DNA from: JAYEHC01 sp964490635
Lineage (GTDB): Bacteria > Patescibacteriota > Minisyncoccia > JAHIHE01 > JAGLIN01
Reading direction: 5' to 3'
Length of the DNA stretch: 26,414 bases
Assembly: GCA_964490635.1 (NCBI GenBank)
Contig: CAZBCK010000008.1
Coordinates: 1 to 26,414, forward strand
In this document: positions 1 through 7,310 of the stretch, piece by piece
Layout of the letters: each line of letters opens with the position of its first letter
How positions within the stretch are numbered: position 1 is the stretch's first letter
Position numbers and translations under genes: made by a program
Notes under the pieces: model-generated
Told to the model about the DNA's origin: nothing
The model's database searches: none
The model's input: the letters and a program-made list of their open reading frames with translations, nothing else

Positions 1-1
1 T

Positions 2-244
2 TCTAATAAACTTGAAATACCCATAATTGGTTTAATAGAAAATATGTCTGGGGATATATTTGGAAAGGGAAAAGTTGAAGCATTTTCAGATGAAGAAGGA
101 ACTACTTTTCTTGGAAGTTTAGAGTTGGATAAGGAAATAACTAAAGTAAATGACGAAGGGATCCCATTTACAAAAACCAATAGCAAAAATACAAGTTCCT
201 TTAAAAAAATCACAGATAAAATTATAAATTATTGTGTGGTATAA
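2..244 (+). CDS. Mrp/NBP35-type P-loop ATPase, C-terminal fragment
   Basis: The frame is open from the window edge and starts upstream of it. The residues IPIIGLIENMSG, then DIFGKGK, TFLGSLELDKEI and a final DEGIPF segment, match the C-terminal third of Mrp/ApbC/NBP35 ATPases, cytosolic carriers that assemble and deliver Fe-S clusters. The Walker A part is outside the window. Family members normally have a CxxC segment between ENMSG and the IFG motif, where the dimer holds a bridging cluster; here ENMSG runs straight into DIFG and that segment is missing. The next gene starts 4 bases after the stop, so they are probably co-transcribed. The ferredoxins downstream fit an Fe-S role, although a protein without the CxxC may not carry a cluster in the usual way. 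A MinD/ParA-like relative is the main alternative. Confidence 0.75.
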   Translation, partial: SNKLEIPIIGLIENMSGDIFGKGKVEAFSDEEGTTFLGSLELDKEITKVNDEGIPFTKTNSKNTSSFKKITDKIINYCVV

Positions 245-247
245 AAA

Positions 248-1240
248 ATGACAAAAAAACAAGCAATAAATACAGGTGAATATAAATTTAACAGGTTAAA
301 AAATTTTCCAATATCTTCTTTGGGGATATGTTTGGGTTTGATCGGGTTTACGCTCGCTTGGCAAAAAGCAGAGCATATTCTAAAACTTCCTTTTATTTTC
401 AGTAATTATTTGCTTTGTTTTTCGGTTGCGGTCATAGTGATTATTTTATCGACATATATTTTAAAACTAATTAAATATCCGAACGAAGTAAAAAAAGAAT
501 TTAATCATCCGATTAAGCTCAATTTTTATCCAATTATCGCCAAGTTATTTCTTATCTCCAGCATAATCTATCTTGCTGCTGATAATGACATTTCAAGATA
601 TCTTTGGTGGATAGGCGCTGTAATTCAATTTGTTTTTACGCTAATAATTCTATCTGCCTGGGTTAAGCATGATAAATTCGAAATACATCATATCAACCCT
701 TCTTGGTTTATTCCTGTTGTGGGATGTTTGATAATACCTATCGCGGGAGTTAAACATTTTTCACCAGAACTTTCCTGGTTCTTTTTCAGTGTTGGATTTT
801 TTTGGTGGATGATCTTAATGGTAATAGTTCTGAATAGAATGATTTTTCATCATCCTATCCCGGATAAGTTTATTCCTACATTGTTTATATTGTTTGCTCC
901 GCCAATAATAGGATTTATAGCTTTGACAAAATTATTAGGCGGATTAAATCCTTTCGGGAATATGCTTTATTATTTCGGGGTATTTATGTTTATTCTTATT
1001 GCTTTGCAATTCAAAACATTTTCAAAGCTTAGATTTTATTTGTCTTGGTGGGCATATTCATTTCCGTTAGATGCCTTAGCGATAGGAACACTTCTGATGT
1101 ATTATGAGACAGACTTACAATTTTTTAAAGTGGCTTCCTGGATTATTTTTGTTATTTTAAATGGCGTTATTTTATTATTGCTTGCAAAAACTGTTAAAGC
1201 TATAAAGAACAAACAAATATGCATAGACGAAAAAGACTAG
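248..1240 (+). CDS. SLAC1/TehA (TDT) family anion channel or transporter
   Basis: A 330-residue, strongly hydrophobic protein with about ten predicted membrane helices. The opening FPISSLGICLGLIGFTLAW segment, the central PTLFILFAPPIIGF stretch and the late LSWWAYSFPLDALAIGT stretch are characteristic of the TDT family (tellurite-resistance/dicarboxylate transporters, plant SLAC1 anion channels). It should sit in the cytoplasmic membrane and pass small anions. Length matches the family (about 310-340). The ATG is 4 bases after the Mrp-like stop, so translation is probably coupled. The substrate cannot be read from sequence; tellurite resistance is only a historical family label, and sulfite, nitrate, chloride or organic acids are all possible. 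Confidence 0.85.
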   Translation: MTKKQAINTGEYKFNRLKNFPISSLGICLGLIGFTLAWQKAEHILKLPFIFSNYLLCFSVAVIVIILSTYILKLIKYPNEVKKEFNHPIKLNFYPIIAKLFLISSIIYLAADNDISRYLWWIGAVIQFVFTLIILSAWVKHDKFEIHHINPSWFIPVVGCLIIPIAGVKHFSPELSWFFFSVGFFWWMILMVIVLNRMIFHHPIPDKFIPTLFILFAPPIIGFIALTKLLGGLNPFGNMLYYFGVFMFILIALQFKTFSKLRFYLSWWAYSFPLDALAIGTLLMYYETDLQFFKVASWIIFVILNGVILLLLAKTVKAIKNKQICIDEKD

Positions 1241-1299
1241 AAAAAATTAATTCAAATTTAATATTTAAACAGTGTCATTTTAAAAAGTAAATAATAAAA

Positions 1300-1866
1300 A
1301 TGATAAATATTAGCGGAAATAAGTGTGTGGGGTGCGGAATTTGCGCAATTGGATGTCCAGTAAATGCAATCTCAATCAATAGTAGTGGATTTGCCGCAAT
1401 TGATATGGATAAATGCGTAAATTGCGGAGTGTGCGTAAAAAATTGTCCTCAAAACGCGATAAAAGAAATTAAAGAAACAATATTATTTGCTATTGGGACA
1501 GACAATGAAAAAACGATAAAATCAAATGATCATGTCGGTATATCAAGGTTCTATCAAATATGGAAATATTCAGACGGGAAATTGATTTTCAAAGAAAGAA
1601 GGGAAAATATTGAATATGAGGAGGATAAATCAGAAATTCATGGAGATCCCAAAAAAGCGGAAAAAGTTACGGCTGTTCTTAAAAAGGTTGATGTGATCGT
1701 GGGAAAAATATTCGGACCAAATATTGTTCGGTTAAAAAATAAATTTGTTCCGGTTGTTATCAGAAAACCAAATATTGAGGAAGCTGTTAAAATAATTGAA
1801 GAAAATATTAATGAGATAATTGAAGAAAAAAACAAAGAAGAAAAAACTGGATTAGTTCTAAAATAA
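1300..1866 (+). CDS. 2[4Fe-4S] ferredoxin fused to a NifX/NifB-type cofactor-binding domain
   Basis: The 188-residue protein begins with a bacterial ferredoxin domain: C9-x2-C12-x2-C15-x3-C19-P and C39-x2-C42-x2-C45-x3-C49-P bind two [4Fe-4S] clusters. From about residue 60 to 176 it continues as a dinitrogenase-cofactor-type domain (Nitro_FeMo-Co superfamily: FAIGTDN, then DHVGISRFYQIW, then VDVIVGKIFGPNIV, then a C-terminal NIEEAVKIIEE helix). That superfamily binds metal-sulfur clusters, and many members have nothing to do with nitrogenase. No nif structural genes are visible. The combination suggests a small protein that holds or transfers a cluster and accepts or donates electrons, probably with the neighbouring ferredoxin and Mrp-like ATPase. 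The C-terminal tail is Lys/Glu-rich. Domain assignment is strong; biochemical role is inference. Confidence 0.85.
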   Translation: MINISGNKCVGCGICAIGCPVNAISINSSGFAAIDMDKCVNCGVCVKNCPQNAIKEIKETILFAIGTDNEKTIKSNDHVGISRFYQIWKYSDGKLIFKERRENIEYEEDKSEIHGDPKKAEKVTAVLKKVDVIVGKIFGPNIVRLKNKFVPVVIRKPNIEEAVKIIEENINEIIEEKNKEEKTGLVLK

Positions 1867-1969
1867 AAAACTTGTTTTTTAAATCGTGAAATGTTATTTC
1901 TGCCAGTTATTTCTTATAAAAGCAAGAGTTATAGAAAATAAAATTACTAATAAACTAAAAGTAAATAAT

Positions 1970-2251
1970 ATGCCATTTATAAATGAAAGTAAGTGTGTTG
2001 GTTGCGGAGCTTGTGTTAATGTTTGTCCTGTTGGAGCTATTTCTATGAAAGATAAAAAAGCAGTTATTGATCAAGAAAAATGTATACATTGCGGAAAGTG
2101 TTTGACTGTTTGTCCGCAAGAAGCAATTCGTTCAAATTCTGAAGATCCAAACTTAAAAAAGCATTTGTTTAGTCGCAGTAGTGATAATGGTTTCGGCAAT
2201 GGTCGTGGTCGTGGTCGTGGTCGTGGTAATGGTTATGGAAGGGGACGATAA
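1970..2251 (+). CDS. 2[4Fe-4S] ferredoxin with Arg-Gly repeat tail
   Basis: A 93-residue ferredoxin when started at the ATG of MPFINESKC. The reading frame is open back to 1886, but the extra 28 residues do not look like ferredoxin and would put unrelated sequence before the fold. C9-x2-C12-x2-C15-x3-C19-P and C38-x2-C41-x2-C44-x3-C48-P bind two [4Fe-4S] clusters. After the fold comes a short linker and a tail of alternating Gly-Arg/Gly-Asn, encoded partly by four perfect GGTCGT hexamers at 2201-2224. The ferredoxin:thioredoxin reductase gene starts 25 bases downstream, making this the likely electron donor for that enzyme. The cationic tail could dock it on an acidic partner or on nucleic acid; that is speculation. 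Confidence 0.85.
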   Translation: MPFINESKCVGCGACVNVCPVGAISMKDKKAVIDQEKCIHCGKCLTVCPQEAIRSNSEDPNLKKHLFSRSSDNGFGNGRGRGRGRGNGYGRGR

Positions 2252-2276
2252 AAAACAGGAGTATAATTTTAAATTT

Positions 2277-2564
2277 ATGACGGAAAAAATAAACGATGGG
2301 CAAAATGTTAAAAAATTACTTAAAGAATATCGGGACTATGCTAAAAAAAATGGTTTTTGCTTAAATCCGAATAAAAAAATAACGGAAGGATTGATAAAGG
2401 CGTTAATAGCGCAAGAAGAAAGACATGGCGCAAGATATTGTCCGTGTCGTTTAGTTACAGGAAACAAAGAAAAAGATAAAAAGATTATTTGTCCATGTAT
2501 TTATCATAAAAAAGAAATTGAGCAAGATGGACATTGCCATTGTTTTCTGTTTGTAAAAAAATAG
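2277..2564 (+). CDS. Ferredoxin:thioredoxin reductase catalytic (beta) subunit
   Basis: A 95-residue protein with the signature cysteine set of FTR catalytic subunits: C55-P-C57, C72-P-C74 and C87-H-C89, with RYCPCR and HCHCFLF contexts. In the family four of these hold a [4Fe-4S] cluster next to a redox-active disulfide, and the enzyme passes electrons from ferredoxin to thioredoxin-like disulfides. Start: the frame is open upstream to 2181, but that part is the Arg-Gly repeat of the ferredoxin read in another frame (poly-Val), so the ATG at 2277 is the real start. No variable (alpha) subunit and no thioredoxin gene are visible nearby, as is usual for non-photosynthetic FTR-like proteins. 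The ferredoxin gene immediately upstream is the obvious donor. Confidence 0.9.
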   Translation: MTEKINDGQNVKKLLKEYRDYAKKNGFCLNPNKKITEGLIKALIAQEERHGARYCPCRLVTGNKEKDKKIICPCIYHKKEIEQDGHCHCFLFVKK

Positions 2565-2641
2565 ATAATTACTTGGAAAATAGAAAAAGAAATATGGCAC
2601 ATAAAATCTCGTTTTTTTGATAAAACCCTAATTAAAGTTCT

Positions 2642-2659
2642 ATAGCCCTGTGGGGCTAT
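2642..2659 (+). terminator. Hairpin downstream of the redox gene group
   Basis: A perfect 7-bp stem, ATAGCCC/GGGCTAT, with a 4-base TGTG loop lies in the 209-base gap between the FTR gene and the Ca-repeat protein gene. No run of T follows on the plus strand, so it is a weak candidate for a transcription end or 3' stabilising hairpin. Confidence 0.35.
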
Positions 2660-2724
2660 GAAACCAACAAAGAAGACAACAGATAATCTAATATAATCTG
2701 TTTCTTTTTTTATTTCCAAAACTA

Positions 2725-2733
2725 TGCTAAAAT
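2725..2733 (+). promoter_or_regulatory. Extended -10 promoter (TGC TAAAAT)
   Basis: TGCTAAAAT is an extended -10 box of the type TGnTAwAAT that recurs in this window. It lies about 40 bases before the start at 2774. No convincing -35 hexamer is visible, which is tolerated with an extended -10. Confidence 0.4.
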
Positions 2734-2773
2734 AACTCATAGAAAAAGAGATTTAATAAATTAAAATAAAAAT

Positions 2774-3481
2774 ATGGAACAAAATATGCAATCAAGTAAA
2801 AATGATGATCAAGCCAAGAATGATGTTCTTTTTGGAAAACCTAAAAAGAAAAATAGCAGTAAAACTATTTTGTTAGTTATAGCCGTTGTGGTTATTTTAG
2901 GTATTATTGCTTCGTATTTTTTATTTTTTTCTGACAAGGAAAATGACAATGCTCCGGTTTCGGAAAATAAAAAAGTTGAAGAAGTTAAAATTGACAAAGA
3001 GTTAGATAGTGATCAAGATGGATTGCCTGATTATATTGAGAAGGTTTTGGAAACCGATCTGAATAATTCTGATACGGATGGAGATGGTTATAGCGATTTT
3101 GAAGAAATAGAAAATGGTTACGATCCGCTTGGTGATGGAAAATATATAGAGGAAGAATGGGAAGCGGTGAAGGAGGAGATAAGGAGTGAGAATGAAGAGT
3201 TATACAGCGAGATGTTTAAAGATTCTGGTAAGTCCGCTAGCTGTGATGCTTTTCCGGATAAACTTGATTTATGTGAATCATTTTCGTGCGAATTTAAACA
3301 TCCACTTACTGACGAGATAATGAAGAGGGAGATCATCGGATTAGTAGATGGTAAATGTCAATATNNNNNNNNNNNNNNNNNNNNNNNNNNNNNNNNNNNN
3401 NNNNNNNNNNNNNNNNNNNNNNNNNNNNNNNNNNNNNNNNNNNNNNNNNNNNNNNNNNNNNNNNAGTGTGTGCTTGAATAA
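2774..3481 (+). CDS. Membrane-anchored thrombospondin type 3 (Ca-binding) repeat protein, interrupted by an assembly gap
   Basis: N-terminal cytoplasmic segment of about 30 residues (basic near its end), then one hydrophobic helix (about 31-53), then an acidic exported region. Two calcium-binding loops follow, DSDQDGLPDYIE and DTDGDGYSDFEE with the family's NGYDPLG ending; these are thrombospondin type 3/dockerin-like DxDxDG loops. After a Glu-rich helix comes a Cys-containing domain (SASCDAF, LCESFSCEF, GLVDGKCQY) that runs into the 100-N gap at 3365. The CVLE and stop after the gap are in frame only if the gap is a multiple of 3 away from 100, so the 3' end is uncertain. Likely an inner-membrane-anchored protein facing the cell exterior. 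The valS start is 30 bases beyond the apparent stop. Confidence 0.65.
   Translation: MEQNMQSSKNDDQAKNDVLFGKPKKKNSSKTILLVIAVVVILGIIASYFLFFSDKENDNAPVSENKKVEEVKIDKELDSDQDGLPDYIEKVLETDLNNSDTDGDGYSDFEEIENGYDPLGDGKYIEEEWEAVKEEIRSENEELYSEMFKDSGKSASCDAFPDKLDLCESFSCEFKHPLTDEIMKREIIGLVDGKCQYXXXXXXXXXXXXXXXXXXXXXXXXXXXXXXXXXXCVLE
3365..3464. other. Assembly gap (100 N)
   Basis: Exactly 100 N, the usual placeholder for a scaffold gap of unknown size. It cuts the C-terminal domain of the Ca-repeat protein. Confidence 0.95.
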
Positions 3482-3511
3482 AAAATAATTGTTATGGATT
3501 AAGTTATTCTA

Positions 3512-6424
3512 ATGAAAGAAATTCCAAAAGCGTACAATCCGAAGAAAGTGGAGGATAAAATTTATAAGGCTTGGGAAAAGTCGGGGTTTTTTAATCCAGA
3601 TAATTTGCCGGGGGAAAATATAAAAAAAGATGAAAATGGCGAGGAACTGACTTATACGATTGTTTTGCCTCCGCCGAATATTACGAGCAAACTGCATCTT
3701 GGGCACGCGGCGATGCTGGCGATTGAAGACTTGCTAATTCGCTATCATCGGATGAAGGGATATCGGACGCTTTGGATTCCAGGGACGGATCACGCAGCGA
3801 TTGCGACACAGAATGTGGTAGAGAAGAAATTACTAAAAGAAGAAGGATTGACGCGACACGATTTGGGGCGGGAAGAGTTTTTGAAAAAAGTTTGGGAATA
3901 TCTGGAGAAAACACAGGCGGTGATTTTAAATCAAACAAAAAGAATGGGAGCTTCTTTAAATTGGTCGCGTGAGGCATTTACCTTAGATAAACAACGGGAA
4001 AAAGCGGTGCGGAAGATGTTCGTTGAGATGTATAAAGCGGGAGTGATTTATCGCGGGGAACGAATTGTCAATTGGTGTCCGCGGTGCCATTCCACTTTGG
4101 CGGATGATGAAGTTGAATATAAAAAGCAAAAAGCAATGCTGTACACTTTTAGGTATAGTAAAGATTTTCCATTCACTATTGCCACGACTCGTCCGGAAAC
4201 AAAACTGGGCGATACGGCAGTGGCGGTCAATCCAAAAGATGAACGCTACAAAAAATATATCGGCAAAATTTACGAGGTTGATTTTTGCGGTGTGAAACTG
4301 AAATTAAAGATCATTGCTGACCGTCATGTGGAAATGGATTTCGGCACCGGCGCATTGGGCGTAACGCCGGCGCATTCAATGGCGGATTGGCAGATGGCGG
4401 AAAAAAATAATCTGGAAATTATAAAAGTGATTGGCGAAGATGGAAAAATTAGAGATGGCTTCGGTGAATATTCCAATAGATCAGTTCAGGAAGTGCGAGA
4501 GATGATTGTTAAAAAGTTGAAGAAAAATGGTTTATTGGAGAAAAAAGAGGAGATAGAAAATAATTTGTCTTTATGCTATCGCTGTGGCACGGCGATTGAG
4601 CCTCTGCCTTCAGAACAGTGGTTTATTAAAGTTAATGAACCACTGGAACGACTTGGCGGTAAATCGCTCAAAGAAAAAGCGATTGAAACGGCAGAAAACA
4701 AATCCATCAAATTTATTCCGGAACGATTTGAAAAAAGATATTTGGACTGGATGGAGAATTTGCACGACTGGTGTATTTCTCGGCAAATTTGGTTCGGACA
4801 TCGGATTCCGGTGTGGCGCGAAACTTATGTGGGAACTGAATATGAAGCAATACATTTTAATAAGAATGTGCTTTTGAAGAAACTTGGTTTAAAAAATGAG
4901 GCAGAATTTAATAATTTTTCAGATAATATACTTCTTGACGAAGGTTGTGATATCAGTTGGGCAGGAGAGAATCCTCTTCAATTAGATCAAAAGTATATAC
5001 GAATTCTTAAAGATAAAGGGTTAATAAATGACACATGGATTGAGGAAAATAAAATTAAGAGACAAACTACGGAAAGTGAAGTGTATTGTGACATGGAACC
5101 TCCAAAAGGCATAGGTTGGATTCAGGACGAAGATTCTCTGGATACTTGGTTCTCTTCCGGGATGTGGACTTTTTCCACATTGGGGTGGCCGGATAATTTT
5201 AAGGATGGCAAAAAAACAGGGGATTTGGCAAAGTTTTATCCAACGCAGGTTTTGGAAACGGGGTATGAAATTTTGACGCTTTGGGTTTCTCGGATGATTA
5301 TGATGTCGTTGTTTGCTTTACAAGAAATTCCGTTTAAAAATGTTTATTTGCACGGAATGGTTTTGGATAAACACGGGAAGAAAATGAGCAAGTCAAAGGG
5401 GAATGGCATTGATCCCATTGAGATGATAGAAAAATACGGCACGGATGCGGTTCGCTTGTCATTGTTAATTGGCAGTACTCCTGGGAATGATGTTCGGTTT
5501 TCTGAAGAGAAAATAGAGGGGCAGAGGAATTTTGTGAATAAGTTGTGGAATATATCGAGATATATTTTAATGTCAGTAGATGATGTAAATGTAAATACAA
5601 AAAGTCTTAAACCGAAAACTTTGGCAGATAAATGGATTTTAGAAGAACTTGATAATCTTATTCATATGGTGAATAATGCTATAGAGAATTACCAATTTTC
5701 TTCTGCCTTTGAAATTGATAGAGGCATTAGAGATTTTATGTGGAATAAGCTTGCCGATTGGTATTTGGAAATTTCTAAAATTCAGAATAAAAATGATCCA
5801 ATTTTAATTTATGTTTTAGAAACTTTATTAAAATTATGCCATCCTTTTATTCCTTTTGTTACGGAACAAATTTGGTCGGAAATGGGCAAGGAAAAAATGT
5901 TAATGATTGAAGAGTGGGCAGAGAATAAAAAAGGAGGTCTAGAATTAACTCAAACTAATGTAGATTTTAATATGCTGCAAGGGATTATTCAGGGAATAAG
6001 AATAAAGAAAAACGAATATAAGATCCCTTTAAAAAAGAAAGTGGAAGTTATAATAAACGCCAAGGAAAGAAAAGACTTAACTAAAGATGAAATTGAATCT
6101 ATAAAAAGAAACAAAGATATTATAGAAGCATTGGCAGGAACCAGAGATTTAAAGATAAAAAGGGGAATACAAAAAATAGAAGGCTGGACTCAATTTGATT
6201 CCAGAGTTTCTGTCTATATTAACCTTGAGAATTTAATTGACAAAGAAAAAGAAAAAAAGAGTTTAGAAAAAGAGATAAACAACCTTAAAAAATACTTAGA
6301 TCAAATAAAAAACAAACTTGATAATAAAAAATTTATCGCTAATGCGCCGGATGAGATTGTTAAAAAGGAAAAAAACAGGTATAATGAAAGCATAGAAAAA
6401 TTAAGAAAACTTGAAAAAAATTAA
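3512..6424 (+). CDS. valS: Valyl-tRNA synthetase
   Basis: A 970-residue class I synthetase that charges tRNA-Val. In order: the HIGH box as HLGHA (62-66) after PPPNITSK; the CP1 editing domain (TTRPETKLGDTAVAV, then GTGALGVTPAHSMADW); the WCISRQIWFGHRIPVW segment; QDEDSLDTWFSSGMWTFSTLGWP; KMSKS at 624-628; the anticodon-binding helical domain; and the C-terminal coiled-coil arm (about 900-970, LEKEINNLKKYLDQIKNKL). Between HRIPVW (about 435) and QDEDSLDTW (about 538) lie about 100 residues where many bacterial ValS have a short Cys-containing segment, so this copy carries a long insertion. Base composition changes sharply along the gene: GC-rich codons around 3660-4820 and 5110-5530, but AT-rich in 4830-5100 and after about 5540. 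Starts at the ATG 31 bases after the preceding stop. Confidence 0.97.
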   Translation: MKEIPKAYNPKKVEDKIYKAWEKSGFFNPDNLPGENIKKDENGEELTYTIVLPPPNITSKLHLGHAAMLAIEDLLIRYHRMKGYRTLWIPGTDHAAIATQNVVEKKLLKEEGLTRHDLGREEFLKKVWEYLEKTQAVILNQTKRMGASLNWSREAFTLDKQREKAVRKMFVEMYKAGVIYRGERIVNWCPRCHSTLADDEVEYKKQKAMLYTFRYSKDFPFTIATTRPETKLGDTAVAVNPKDERYKKYIGKIYEVDFCGVKLKLKIIADRHVEMDFGTGALGVTPAHSMADWQMAEKNNLEIIKVIGEDGKIRDGFGEYSNRSVQEVREMIVKKLKKNGLLEKKEEIENNLSLCYRCGTAIEPLPSEQWFIKVNEPLERLGGKSLKEKAIETAENKSIKFIPERFEKRYLDWMENLHDWCISRQIWFGHRIPVWRETYVGTEYEAIHFNKNVLLKKLGLKNEAEFNNFSDNILLDEGCDISWAGENPLQLDQKYIRILKDKGLINDTWIEENKIKRQTTESEVYCDMEPPKGIGWIQDEDSLDTWFSSGMWTFSTLGWPDNFKDGKKTGDLAKFYPTQVLETGYEILTLWVSRMIMMSLFALQEIPFKNVYLHGMVLDKHGKKMSKSKGNGIDPIEMIEKYGTDAVRLSLLIGSTPGNDVRFSEEKIEGQRNFVNKLWNISRYILMSVDDVNVNTKSLKPKTLADKWILEELDNLIHMVNNAIENYQFSSAFEIDRGIRDFMWNKLADWYLEISKIQNKNDPILIYVLETLLKLCHPFIPFVTEQIWSEMGKEKMLMIEEWAENKKGGLELTQTNVDFNMLQGIIQGIRIKKNEYKIPLKKKVEVIINAKERKDLTKDEIESIKRNKDIIEALAGTRDLKIKRGIQKIEGWTQFDSRVSVYINLENLIDKEKEKKSLEKEINNLKKYLDQIKNKLDNKKFIANAPDEIVKKEKNRYNESIEKLRKLEKN

Positions 6425-6429
6425 GGTCC

Positions 6430-6457
6430 TTGTTGTAATTTTATAAAATGGTATAAT
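6430..6457 (+). promoter_or_regulatory. Promoter of the Hsp20 gene
   Basis: TTGTTG (6430-6435), a 16-base spacer, and TATAAT (6452-6457) preceded by TGG, giving an extended -10. It predicts a 5' leader of about 75 bases before the ATG at 6539. No CIRCE-type inverted repeat is visible near it. Confidence 0.65.
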
Positions 6458-6538
6458 GTAATTATGAAACTTAAAATATAAAATAATTTATATTCGTTTT
6501 AAGCTTCAATCTCATATTTAAATATTAAAAACAAAACT

Positions 6539-7132
6539 ATGACAAAACAAAAAAAGTCTTTCCTGGACAAAATTATTAATTCGGATGAAAAAGGAGAGAA
6601 ACAAAACAATGAAAATATTGATATCAAAAAAAACGATGAAAGTGATATCAGCGCCAGTGTTCAAAATGAAATAGAAGCAATAAAAAAAATAGAGAACGAA
6701 GATAAAAACAATGGAAGCGTTGAAGAAAATAATAGCAAGGAGAAAGAGCTGTTTGAAAATAGTAAAAAAGACAATAGCGACAAAGAGAGCGGTGATAATG
6801 AAGAAGGACAATTAACAATAGATGTTTATCAGAACGGCGGTTTTATAATCGTGAGATCAATTATAGGAGGAGCAAGATCTAACGATCTTGATATTTCCAT
6901 AACAAGTGATATGGTTACAATTAAGGGCACAAGAAAAAATCCGGATGAGATAGGAACGGAAGACTATTATTATCAAGAATGTTTTTGGGGAAATTTTTCC
7001 AGATCTGTTATCTTGCCATGTGATATAAAAACAGACGAAGTTAAAGCCACAATGAAAAATGGCATCCTTACCATCAAGCTTCCGAAGATAGAGAAAAATT
7101 CTTCAATGAAAATAAAAGTTGAAGAAGAATAG
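6539..7132 (+). CDS. Hsp20/alpha-crystallin family small heat-shock protein
   Basis: 197 residues. The first ~90 are low-complexity, Asn/Glu/Lys/Ser-rich and probably disordered, longer than in most small heat-shock proteins. The alpha-crystallin domain follows (about 92-190): QLTIDVYQNGGFIIVRSIIGG, DLDISITSDMVTIKGTR, the YYYQECFWGNFSRSVILP segment and the signature ATMKNGILTIKLPK. These proteins are ATP-independent chaperones that hold unfolding proteins in the cytosol. The short tail has KIKVEEE rather than a clear I-x-I/V motif after the domain, although IKV could serve. It stands alone with its own promoter. Confidence 0.92.
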   Translation: MTKQKKSFLDKIINSDEKGEKQNNENIDIKKNDESDISASVQNEIEAIKKIENEDKNNGSVEENNSKEKELFENSKKDNSDKESGDNEEGQLTIDVYQNGGFIIVRSIIGGARSNDLDISITSDMVTIKGTRKNPDEIGTEDYYYQECFWGNFSRSVILPCDIKTDEVKATMKNGILTIKLPKIEKNSSMKIKVEEE

Positions 7133-7221
7133 AACAATTTAATCTCGGTAATTTTCTTAAGTAAAAATTCCTTATAATTAATTGTTCCGGTTGTAACAAC
7201 TAGCTATTGTTATTTATAGCT
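7132..7221 (+). other. Hairpin-forming leader region upstream of pilM
   Basis: The 178 bases between hsp20 and pilM hold nested dyads: GAACAATTTAAT (7132-7143) with ATTAATTGTTC (7177-7187), and AGCTAT (7202-7207) with ATAGCT (7216-7221). There is no T-run. They could end hsp20 transcription or structure the pilM leader; evidence is only the base pairing. Confidence 0.3.
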
Positions 7222-7310
7222 GATTCCTGTAGATTTCGTTATAGAAAGTGGAAAATATTAATTCATCGTTTCTTGCAACAGAGGATTTAAAGTTTAATAA
7301 ATTTAGAATA

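Noticed and set aside
1300..1866. Nitrogen fixation on the basis of the NifX-like domain
   Set aside because: No nitrogenase or nif assembly genes are visible, and the domain superfamily is widespread in non-diazotrophs.
2181..2276. Upstream extension of the FTR subunit
   Set aside because: The poly-Val stretch is the Arg-Gly repeat of the ferredoxin read in another frame; the family N-terminus starts at 2277.
2504..2740. 78-codon minus-strand open frame after the FTR gene
   Set aside because: It overlaps the end of the FTR gene, has no recognisable domain and spans a hairpin; low-complexity AT-rich composition explains it.
7248..7310. GTG start for PilM
   Set aside because: The added 21 residues do not match the family, while MFNFFKKKPTSFLGVDIG at 7311 is the standard beginning.
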